This document shows positions 1 through 5,514 of a DNA stretch of 5,514 nucleotides, in pieces; position 1 is the first letter of the stretch; each line of letters starts with the position of its first letter. Position numbers and translations under genes: made by a program. The DNA comes from Bacillota bacterium (GTDB taxonomy: Bacteria; Bacillota; Clostridia; Peptostreptococcales; Anaerovoracaceae): assembly GCA_017537495.1 (NCBI GenBank), contig JAFYKS010000355.1, forward strand, positions 1 to 5,514, written 5' to 3'. The notes below the pieces were generated by a model. It had not been told where the DNA came from. It made no database searches and worked only from the letters and a program-made list of their open reading frames with translations.

Positions 1-845
1 ATTTCACGGTTTCTCGCAAAGATCTGATCCTTGTGTTCCAGTGCCATGGACGCCAGCATATCATCGATGACGCCGCAGCTGATGGTGTCGTAGTCTCTTC
101 TTTCACGGACCATTTCCACAACCTCTTCATCGCGGGTCGCAATCCAGCCCATTCTCAGGCCAGCCAGGGAGAAAATCTTGGACATGGAACCAACGGAGAT
201 ACCCTTTTCGTACAGGTCCACTACGGAATGCATATAGCTTCCGTCTTCGGAGATGCCTCTGTATACTTCGTCGCAAAGCACGTATGCGCCCACGCTTCTT
301 GCCACTTCCACCATTTCTTCCATGGATTCTCTTGGGATCCAGGAACCGGTTGGGTTGTCAGGGTTGTTGAAGGTAATCATCTTGGTGTTTTCGTCTACCA
401 GAGACTTCAGTTCTTCGATGTCAGGCAGGAACTGATTTTCCGGACGGAGCTGGAGAATTCTCACTTCTGCACCGATGGATTCCGGAATGGAATAGTGCTG
501 CTGGTAAGTCGGCATTACACAGATCATGTTGTCAGTCGGTTCAATCAGGGTATGGATAATCTGATTGTTTGCACCAACTGCACCATGGGTCGGAATAACA
601 CATTCCGGCTTCACATTTTCATAAAGACCTGCTACACCCTTCAGGAAATCAGGAGAGCCGTAGATGTGGCTGTAGGTGAGACGGGTTGCTGCAAGCTTTG
701 CAAAGAATTCGTCACGGTCCACACCGCAGACATCCAGCAGGTCGCCCAGCTCCAGGGAGTCGATGCAGGTTTCACCCAGATTGTACACGGCGTCGTTTTC
801 AAATTCGTTCATCCACTGTTCTACTTTAAATGTTCTGATTTTCAT
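1..845 (-). CDS. PLP-dependent aminotransferase, class I/II (3' end cut by window edge)
   Basis: The first 281 residues of a fold-type I, PLP-dependent aminotransferase are visible; the gene reads off the left edge without a stop. It starts at ATG 845-843, 8 bases after a perfect AAGGAGG. Seen in the translation: a cofactor-pocket segment THGAVGANNQ (86-95), the NPDNPTG motif (161-167; Asn164 should contact the PLP ring), CDEVY (191-195; Asp192 to the pyridine nitrogen, Tyr195 to O3') and SMSKIFSLAGLRMGW (220-234), where Lys223 is the expected Schiff-base lysine and Arg231 a phosphate ligand. About 100 residues of the small domain, including the substrate-carboxylate arginine, are missing. 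The N-terminus (FKVEQWMNEFEND) is unlike that of the upstream aminotransferase, so this is not a recent duplicate. It loosely recalls aminotransferases annotated as capreomycidine-synthase-like, a weak impression. Last visible gene of a four-gene operon, 18 bases after its neighbour's stop. Family confident; substrate unknown. Confidence 0.93.
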   Translation of the reverse strand, partial: MKIRTFKVEQWMNEFENDAVYNLGETCIDSLELGDLLDVCGVDRDEFFAKLAATRLTYSHIYGSPDFLKGVAGLYENVKPECVIPTHGAVGANNQIIHTLIEPTDNMICVMPTYQQHYSIPESIGAEVRILQLRPENQFLPDIEELKSLVDENTKMITFNNPDNPTGSWIPRESMEEMVEVARSVGAYVLCDEVYRGISEDGSYMHSVVDLYEKGISVGSMSKIFSLAGLRMGWIATRDEEVVEMVRERRDYDTISCGVIDDMLASMALEHKDQIFARNRE

Positions 846-853
846 CTTTCAGT

Positions 854-860
854 CCTCCTT
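854..860 (-). promoter_or_regulatory. Ribosome binding site of the second aminotransferase
   Basis: AAGGAGG on the minus strand, 8 bases before ATG 845-843. It lies just beyond the TAA stop (866-864) of the preceding gene. It fixes the start of the left-edge aminotransferase and supports translation from a shared transcript. Confidence 0.9.
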
Positions 861-863
861 GAT

Positions 864-2027
864 TTACTGCAGTTCTTCGATGGCTGCAATCCGGTCAAAA
901 GCTTCTTTCAGCTTATCCACGTTAACGGTGCAAGCGGCACGCAGGTAACCTTCACCGCAGGTGCCGAAACCGCTGCCCGGCAGCATGAGCACGTGGGCTT
1001 TGCGGAGAATCAGGTCCGCTGCTTCCACGCTGGTCAGACCGGTCTTTTTGATATTGATAAACAGATAGAAGGTTCCCTTCGGCGGATAAATTACAGACAG
1101 TTTCGGAATCTGGTTTACACGTTCTGCTGCGTAATACAGACGCTTGCGATATTCTTCCACCATGGCAGGCTGAATTTCGTGACGGTGCTGCAGCGCATAG
1201 ATGGCAGCACGCTGGGAAATGGAAGGCGCGGTGAATACCATGGCCTCGTTAACCTGCTGAATGGTCCGGATGATGAAGTCCGGTGCGATGATATTTCCAA
1301 GACGCCAGCCGGTCATGGTGAAGTTCTTGGAGAAGGAGTTCAAGGTAATGGTGCGTTCCTTCATTCCCGGCAGACTTGCAAACGGTACGAACTCGTTCTG
1401 ATAGCTGAAGGAGGTGTAGATATCGTCTGCAATAACAATCAGGTCGTGCTTTACTGCCACTTCTGCAATCTTTTCCATGGTTTCCACGGTGAGGCAGTTG
1501 CCGGTCGGATTGCTTGGGGAGTTGATGATCAGGGCCTTGGTGCGGGCTGTAATCAGAGATTCCAGTCTTTCTACATCAATCTGGAAATCTTCCTCTTCGT
1601 AGGTCGGAACTTCCACAGGAATACCTCTGGCCAGTTCCACCTGCTGCGGATATGGTGTGAAATATGGAGACTGCATCAGCACTTCGTCGCCGTCATCCAG
1701 GATGGCCTCCAGCACCTGATACATGCCCAGGCAGGCAGATGTGCAGACGAAAACTTCTTCGTCCTTTACATCCATGTTGTATTCTTCTTTATAGAATTTG
1801 CAGATTTCCGCACGCAGCTCCGGGTCTCCGCGGAAATCGCTGTATTTGGTATAGCCACGCTTTGCATCTGCAAAGGCAGCATCAATAATTCTCTCGTCGG
1901 TAATCAGGTCCGGGTCCCCCAGGCTCAGATTAATTACATCATTAAAAGATTTGGCCATCACGTCGGACTGTCCCATTGCGGTGGTCTGATCTTTCCAGTA
2001 ACGCTTGGCGATATATGGATGTTTCAT
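864..2027 (-). CDS. PLP-dependent aminotransferase, class I/II (aspartate aminotransferase superfamily)
   Basis: A complete 387-residue fold-type I aminotransferase, a usual length for the AspC/AAT-I class, predicted soluble and cytoplasmic. It should move an amino group between an amino acid and a 2-oxo acid using PLP. Motifs seen in order: LSLGDPDL (34-41) at the mobile N-terminal segment; TSACLGMYQ (96-104) in the phosphate-binding region; SPYFTPY (120-126), whose aromatic residue stacks on PLP; SPSNPTGN (170-177; Asn173); DDIY (201-204; Asp201 or Asp202 to the ring nitrogen, Tyr204 to O3'); SFSKNFTMTGWRLG (231-244) with the Schiff-base Lys234 and phosphate-binding Arg242; PKGTFYLF (316-323); and GYLRAA (360-365), where Arg363 is the expected substrate-carboxylate arginine. 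No frameshift or missing catalytic residue. Start ATG 2027-2025 is preceded by AAAGGAGGAG. Third gene of the operon, 24 bases after the permease stop. Substrate specificity (aspartate, aromatic or branched-chain) cannot be fixed from these motifs. Confidence 0.96.
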   Translation of the reverse strand: MKHPYIAKRYWKDQTTAMGQSDVMAKSFNDVINLSLGDPDLITDERIIDAAFADAKRGYTKYSDFRGDPELRAEICKFYKEEYNMDVKDEEVFVCTSACLGMYQVLEAILDDGDEVLMQSPYFTPYPQQVELARGIPVEVPTYEEEDFQIDVERLESLITARTKALIINSPSNPTGNCLTVETMEKIAEVAVKHDLIVIADDIYTSFSYQNEFVPFASLPGMKERTITLNSFSKNFTMTGWRLGNIIAPDFIIRTIQQVNEAMVFTAPSISQRAAIYALQHRHEIQPAMVEEYRKRLYYAAERVNQIPKLSVIYPPKGTFYLFINIKKTGLTSVEAADLILRKAHVLMLPGSGFGTCGEGYLRAACTVNVDKLKEAFDRIAAIEELQ

Positions 2028-2034
2028 AGAGTTG

Positions 2035-2044
2035 CTCCTCCTTT
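2035..2044 (-). promoter_or_regulatory. Ribosome binding site of the first aminotransferase
   Basis: AAAGGAGGAG on the minus strand, ending 7 bases before ATG 2027-2025. This is among the strongest Shine-Dalgarno matches in the window and it lies in the 24-base gap after the permease stop. Confidence 0.9.
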
Positions 2045-2051
2045 ATTATAA

Positions 2052-2897
2052 TCAGATATTTAAAAGCACGATAGCCGCAAGCACCAGCACCATGGCTGCC
2101 CACTGACGCCGGTTCAGGCGTTCTTTGAAGAGAACCACACCGGCCAGGGATACCACCACGATAATGGCCACACCGCGGGTCGGGTAGGCGATGATGGCAG
2201 GCACCGTCTCCAGGGCTTTCAGCAGGAAACGGGATGCCATGAAGTTCGGCAGACCCACGCTCATGCCGTGAAGCAGTTCCCGAAGTCCGATCCGTTCTCT
2301 CTTCCACGCTACGATGAGCACGCAGAAGAGGAAAGCGAAGAAGAAGTTGAAGAAGAGGAAGTGGTCGGACAGTGCCGGATTTCCCAGTTCGTTGTACACC
2401 TTCAGCATACCCATACCGCAGCCGTCCACCAGCAGGAGAATCAGCAGCATGGGTTTGAAGGAGCCCTTCAGGTGTCCCTTCTCGTAATTCATCAGGATGA
2501 TGGCTACAGCGGCTGTCACAAATCCTGCAAACTGCAGAGAGCCCGGTTCTTCGCCAAACAGTACGATGGACATGACCACGGTCACCATGAGCCCCAGCTT
2601 CTGGAACACGGAGGCCAGAATAACACCGCTCCGCTGTACGTTATACTGCAGCAGCATGAGGGCCGCCATGTACAGGAAGCCGGTCAAAGCACCCAGTCCC
2701 AGGGTCACCAGCCCATCCCCTCCGGATGTGATTCCGGGGAGAATGTTTCCGTACCCCATAACCGCACCCACACCCAGGAAACAGGTCAGGTAGTTCATGG
2801 AGAGCATGCCGGTTTTGCTGGACACTTTGCCTTCCGCAAACCGCAGAGCGATGGAAATCAGCGCTCCGCAGATAATGGTAAGAATTAAATATATCAT
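2052..2897 (-). CDS. EamA/DMT-superfamily permease
   Basis: A 281-residue, very hydrophobic inner-membrane protein with about ten predicted helices, roughly at 1-20, 32-49, 62-84, 90-114, 118-137, 149-166, 178-197, 210-228, 231-256 and 265-281. The two halves repeat the EamA pattern: each has a helix ending in an acidic or basic turn followed by a glycine/alanine-rich helix (VLFGEEPGSLQFAGF at 112-126 and VLFKERLNRRQWAAM at 255-269). Ten helices in two EamA repeats is the classic architecture of drug/metabolite transporters, many of which export amino acids or metabolites; some import. There is no cleavable signal peptide; the first helix begins at the N-terminus. It sits between an acetyltransferase (stop 20 bases upstream) and two aminotransferases, suggesting that it moves their substrate or product. 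It holds the only two TTA leucine codons in the window (Leu4 and Leu279). Fold confident; substrate and direction unknown. Confidence 0.92.
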   Translation of the reverse strand: MIYLILTIICGALISIALRFAEGKVSSKTGMLSMNYLTCFLGVGAVMGYGNILPGITSGGDGLVTLGLGALTGFLYMAALMLLQYNVQRSGVILASVFQKLGLMVTVVMSIVLFGEEPGSLQFAGFVTAAVAIILMNYEKGHLKGSFKPMLLILLLVDGCGMGMLKVYNELGNPALSDHFLFFNFFFAFLFCVLIVAWKRERIGLRELLHGMSVGLPNFMASRFLLKALETVPAIIAYPTRGVAIIVVVSLAGVVLFKERLNRRQWAAMVLVLAAIVLLNI

Positions 2898-2907
2898 TTG
2901 AATTCAG

Positions 2908-2913
2908 CCTCTT
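2908..2913 (-). promoter_or_regulatory. Ribosome binding site of the permease (weak)
   Basis: AAGAGG on the minus strand, 10 bases before ATG 2897-2895. It is weaker than the AGGAGG sites of the two aminotransferases. It lies directly after the TAA stop (2920-2918) of the acetyltransferase gene, so translational coupling could help initiation. Confidence 0.6.
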
Positions 2914-2917
2914 ATTC

Positions 2918-4195
2918 TTAATAGTCCGTATTGGTAAACGGTTTCTGCTCAGCATGGAGCAGCAGGTCCAGTGTTCTCACAAATTCCGGTTTGTCCACGG
3001 TCATGACGCCCAGGCGCACCAGTCCTCCAAATTCTGCACTGCCCATGAACAGGCTGCTCAGGTCAGAGCGTCTGCAAGTCACGTGGACTTCTGCAGTGTC
3101 ATATGCCTCACCGCCAGCCTGGTATGCCCACTTGCCGCCTGCAAACTGCACGGCAAACCGTTCTGTTTCACCGGTCACATCATCGGTCACATCAAAACCT
3201 GCAGTCAAATCCACCACAGGGAATTCACGGTGCGCTGCCACTTCGAAGAACTTGCCGAAGTCACAGATTTTGTACATGGTACCCACTGCAGATACGTTGG
3301 TCTGCAGGAAGCCAAAGTCGATATATCCGCCGCTCATGTCCTGGCAGCTGGCCAACACGTGATAGAAGTCCGGTTCACCGCTGCGGACAACCACTGACTG
3401 AGCCAGGTCTGCCTGCATGCGGAGGCCCGCCAGCAGTTTACGGAGCACCGCCGCATCATGATATACCAGTTCCTTCACGTTCATCCGGTTCAGGGTATAA
3501 TTGCAGTCGGAGGTGTTTTCGAAGGTGAATGCAGCATAGCCTGTCAGCTTTCCCTCTTCAAACCATCCCAGGCGGCGCACTTCATCGTCATCCCGGAAGT
3601 CACGGACTTCCTCTTCAAACTTGCACACCGCACCGTGGTTCTGCTTCACAAACTCAGTATAGCATTCCAGCGCAGCATCCGCTTCATCACGTCTCAGAAG
3701 ACGCAGACCAGCCAGCTCATGGCGGTCACGGATGTCCGGCAGATATTCGGTCTTGATATGGTATTCGTCCAGTTTGGTACCGCAGCCGTAGCCCAGCTTC
3801 TTATAAAAGTCCATGCGGAACGGAAGCAGCATGGAGATGCAGCCGCCGCTTTCCACAGTATATTCTTCGAAGAATTTCACCATATCACGGGCTGCCCCTT
3901 TTCTCTTATGCAGAGGATGTACACCCAGCGCCATGAGTCCGGTACTGCGGCGCATCTGACCGAACAGATTCATGTCGAAGTCAATCAGCTTCATGGTGGC
4001 AATCAGCTGGCCGTCCTCAAACATACCGTAAAAATTCACATGATCAAACACTGTCATGGACTGCAGATTCCGGTTATAGTACTTTTCGTAGCACTCATCG
4101 GACAGGTCTTTGCCCGCCGGATAAGCATTCAGATATATTTCCATATAGGCCGGCAAGTCCTCTGGAACAAGCCGGCGGATGATTCTATCACTCAT
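2918..4195 (-). CDS. Eis-type GNAT N-acetyltransferase
   Basis: A 425-residue soluble protein with the three-part build of the Eis family: an N-terminal GNAT domain (about 1-150), a second degenerate GNAT-like region (about 160-300) and a C-terminal SCP2-like sterol-carrier fold (about 305-425). Seen: GVHPLHKRKGAARDM (91-105), the acetyl-CoA pyrophosphate loop with its V-x-P-x-x-x-x-x-G pattern, and PFRMDFYKKLGYG (125-137). Tyr131 in that segment aligns with the general-acid Tyr126 of mycobacterial Eis. Eis uses its own C-terminal carboxylate as the base; here the chain ends FTNTDY, so Tyr425 would supply it (inferred). Eis relatives acetylate amines of aminoglycosides, peptides or lysines; the acceptor here is unknown. 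Start ATG 4195-4193 follows CGGAGG by 9 bases. It is the first gene of the four-gene operon and lies just behind the secA terminator. Family assignment strong; a resistance role is not demonstrated. Confidence 0.92.
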   Translation of the reverse strand: MSDRIIRRLVPEDLPAYMEIYLNAYPAGKDLSDECYEKYYNRNLQSMTVFDHVNFYGMFEDGQLIATMKLIDFDMNLFGQMRRSTGLMALGVHPLHKRKGAARDMVKFFEEYTVESGGCISMLLPFRMDFYKKLGYGCGTKLDEYHIKTEYLPDIRDRHELAGLRLLRRDEADAALECYTEFVKQNHGAVCKFEEEVRDFRDDDEVRRLGWFEEGKLTGYAAFTFENTSDCNYTLNRMNVKELVYHDAAVLRKLLAGLRMQADLAQSVVVRSGEPDFYHVLASCQDMSGGYIDFGFLQTNVSAVGTMYKICDFGKFFEVAAHREFPVVDLTAGFDVTDDVTGETERFAVQFAGGKWAYQAGGEAYDTAEVHVTCRRSDLSSLFMGSAEFGGLVRLGVMTVDKPEFVRTLDLLLHAEQKPFTNTDY

Positions 4196-4204
4196 AAGTT
4201 AAAA

Positions 4205-4210
4205 CCTCCG
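4205..4210 (-). promoter_or_regulatory. Ribosome binding site of the Eis-type acetyltransferase
   Basis: CGGAGG on the minus strand, 9 bases before ATG 4195-4193; it supports this start. The 63 bases between the terminator tail and the start codon must also hold any promoter, but no convincing -35/-10 pair was found there. Confidence 0.8.
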
Positions 4211-4258
4211 TAATGATGCTTATTTCAACACTACTTACACTTTACCATGTTTCACAGC

Positions 4259-4287
4259 AAAAGAAAAGGGACGGCGTGGGCCGTCCC
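4259..4287 (-). terminator. Rho-independent terminator of secA
   Basis: On the minus strand GGGACGGC (4287-4280), the loop CCAC and GCCGTCCC (4275-4268) form a perfect 8-bp, G+C-rich hairpin. It is followed directly by the tail TTTTCTTTT (4267-4259). It begins 25 bases after the secA stop codon and so ends that transcript. On the plus strand the hairpin is followed by AAAATTTT rather than a T-run, so it works chiefly for minus-strand transcripts. It separates secA from the acetyltransferase operon. Confidence 0.93.
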
Positions 4288-4312
4288 AAAATTTTCTCTG
4301 TATGTCTGCAGT

Positions 4313-5514
4313 TTACTGCATCATGTCTTTCTTCATGCAGCAGTTCTTGTATTTCTTTCCGGAACCGCAAGGGCAGTCATCGTTTCTGCCGATCTTCGGT
4401 GCGTCACGGCGTACTGTTTCCTGCTTTTTAACTTCTTCCGGTGCTGCACCAGGCATCTGACCAGATGCTGCGCCTGCCATCTGAGAATCTGCAGAAGCCG
4501 CACGTCTTGCCATGGAAGCTGCATCACCGCGGTATTCATCCTTTCTGGCATCGCCCACACGGATAATAGAACGGCGGCGGGTGTCAGTCTGCATGGTCAC
4601 GTTGTAGCAGTACTTCACAGTTTCGTGCTGGATTTCACCAATCATTTCCTCGAACATGTCGAAACCTTCGTTTGCATAGGCAACTGCAGGGTCCATCTGT
4701 CCCAGGGAGCGGAGTCCGATACCCTGCTTCAGGTCATCCATTGCCTGAATATGATCCATCCAGTGATTGTCTACAACACGGAGCAGAATCATACGTTCCA
4801 CTTCACGCATTTTATCGGCTCCCACTTCAGCTTCCTTCTTATCATAGAGGTTATAGAAGATTTCCTTCACGTCTTCTTCCAGCTGTTCTGCTGTCAGGTC
4901 GTGAAGCTGATCGTCTGTGTAGGAAAGACCAGGGAAGTGTCCGGTAATACGCTTCAGGTCATCAGACAGCGCCGGAATATCCCACTCTTCTGCGAACTTG
5001 CTGTCCATGGTTGCCGGCTTCACCAGGTTTTCCACCAGAGTGGCCATCATGCCCATGATATTGTCCTTCAGGTCTTCACCAAAGAGAACCTTGCGGCGTT
5101 CGTCGTAGATGACTTCACGCTGCTTGTTCATAACGTTGTCGTACTGGAGTACGTATTTTCTTACGTCAAAGTTTCTGCCTTCCACCTTCTTCTGTGCGTT
5201 TTCGATGGTCTTGGACAGAAGGCCTGCGCCGATGGAATCATCGCCCATGCCAACTTTATCCATGAAGCCCTGGATTCTGTCGCCGCCGAAGAGACGCATC
5301 AGATCGTCTTCCAGAGAAATGAAGAACTGAGTTTCACCAGGGTCACCCTGACGGCCGGCACGGCCTCGCAGCTGGTTGTCAATACGTCTGGATTCGTGAC
5401 GTTCTGTACCGATGATACACAGACCGCCCAGTTCCTTCACCTTTGCCTGTTCATCTGCACGTTCCGCCTTGTACTTTTCATGGAGCTGATGGAAAACTTC
5501 ACGTGCACGGTTCA
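4313..5514 (-). CDS. secA: Preprotein translocase subunit SecA (C-terminal 399 residues; 5' end outside window)
   Basis: SecA is the ATPase motor that pushes unfolded preproteins through SecYEG at the inner face of the membrane. Only the C-terminal part (399 codons of a usual 800-900) is present; the frame is open to the right edge, so the GTG at 5440 is an internal valine codon and not a start. Seen, numbered from the first visible residue: the end of the second nucleotide-binding domain with [20 protein letters not shown] (35-54), helicase motif VI with its arginine-finger region; [10 protein letters not shown] (66-75); the scaffold helix [12 protein letters not shown] (105-116) and [17 protein letters not shown] (124-140); the wing/two-helix-finger region with [19 protein letters not shown] (247-265); an Ala/Met-rich flexible linker (about 329-364); and a zinc-binding tail, Cys380-x-Cys382-x8-Cys391-Cys392, ending in a basic, Met-rich peptide. 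The stop is TAA 4315-4313. A terminator follows within 25 bases, and prfB, a frequent partner, is not next to it. Confidence 0.98.
   Translation of the reverse strand, partial: NRAREVFHQLHEKYKAERADEQAKVKELGGLCIIGTERHESRRIDNQLRGRAGRQGDPGETQFFISLEDDLMRLFGGDRIQGFMDKVGMGDDSIGAGLLSKTIENAQKKVEGRNFDVRKYVLQYDNVMNKQREVIYDERRKVLFGEDLKDNIMGMMATLVENLVKPATMDSKFAEEWDIPALSDDLKRITGHFPGLSYTDDQLHDLTAEQLEEDVKEIFYNLYDKKEAEVGADKMREVERMILLRVVDNHWMDHIQAMDDLKQGIGLRSLGQMDPAVAYANEGFDMFEEMIGEIQHETVKYCYNVTMQTDTRRRSIIRVGDARKDEYRGDAASMARRAASADSQMAGAASGQMPGAAPEEVKKQETVRRDAPKIGRNDDCPCGSGKKYKNCCMKKDMMQ

Noticed and set aside
33..2051. A 672-codon open frame on the plus strand across both aminotransferases
   Set aside because: It runs in exact antisense register with two genes whose motifs are intact. 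It is open only because those genes lack TTA, CTA and TCA codons. Its product is rich in His, Phe and Cys and shows no domain.
1942..2307. Minus-strand frame overlapping the start of the first aminotransferase and the end of the permease
   Set aside because: It overlaps two well-supported genes in another frame and has an Arg/Gly/His-rich composition typical of out-of-frame reading.
2268..2888. A 206-codon plus-strand frame opposite the permease
   Set aside because: Antisense register shadow of a clear EamA permease; the product is His/Gln/Glu-rich low-complexity sequence.
2641..2955. Minus-strand 104-codon frame spanning the acetyltransferase-permease junction
   Set aside because: It lies out of frame with both real genes and has no Shine-Dalgarno or domain.
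3458..4213. A 251-codon plus-strand frame opposite the acetyltransferase
   Set aside because: Again in antisense register with a real gene; no ribosome binding site or recognisable motif.
4223..4228. TTGAAA on the minus strand as a possible -35 box
   Set aside because: The position 16-18 bases downstream falls on the ribosome binding site and start region, and no -10-like hexamer is there, so transcription would begin inside the gene.
4313..5440. GTG at 5440 as the start of a short SecA-like protein
   Set aside because: The frame stays open upstream to the edge with SecA-like sequence ([12 protein letters not shown]), and no Shine-Dalgarno stands before the GTG; this is an internal Val codon.
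4316..5514. A plus-strand frame opposite secA open to the right edge
   Set aside because: Reading it codon by codon shows no stop, but this follows from the same codon avoidance in secA, so it is not a gene.
1..5514. CRISPR arrays, tRNA or rRNA genes, insertion sequences, long repeats
   Set aside because: None seen by eye. Coding sequence fills nearly the whole window and the only gap over 100 bases (4196-4312) holds the terminator.

Overview
The window is a compact, ordinary-looking bacterial chromosome segment with five protein genes, all on the minus strand, so it is transcribed from right to left. Strong AGGAGG-type ribosome binding sites, moderate base composition (about half G+C by eye), a SecA ending in a cysteine-rich tail and the protein families present suggest a Bacillota-type anaerobe. 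A diderm Firmicute such as a member of the Negativicutes is possible, but the sequence alone does not settle this.

Layout from the right edge in transcription order. (1) 5514-4313 is the C-terminal 399 residues of the preprotein translocase ATPase SecA; its 5' end lies outside the window. (2) 4287-4259 is a strong intrinsic terminator that closes the secA transcript. (3) 4195-2918 encodes an Eis-type GNAT acetyltransferase of 425 residues. (4) 2897-2052 encodes a ten-helix EamA/DMT-family permease. (5) 2027-864 encodes a fold-type I PLP aminotransferase, complete with its catalytic lysine. (6) 845-1 encodes a second, different fold-type I aminotransferase whose 3' end runs off the left edge. 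It is therefore easily missed by ORF callers that require a stop codon.

The four genes after the terminator are separated by only 20, 24 and 18 bases, and each has its own Shine-Dalgarno sequence, so they look like one operon: acetyltransferase, membrane exporter, aminotransferase, aminotransferase. A reasonable inference is that it handles amino acids or an amino-acid-derived small molecule by transamination, N-acetylation and transport. No substrate can be read from the sequence.

The most unusual direct observation is codon use. Across about 1,770 codons in five genes there are only two TTA codons, one TCA codon and no CTA codon. This explains the very long open frames on the plus strand opposite the genes, which are shadows and not genes. 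No RNA genes, CRISPR arrays, mobile elements or long repeats were seen, and no clearly undescribed system is evident.
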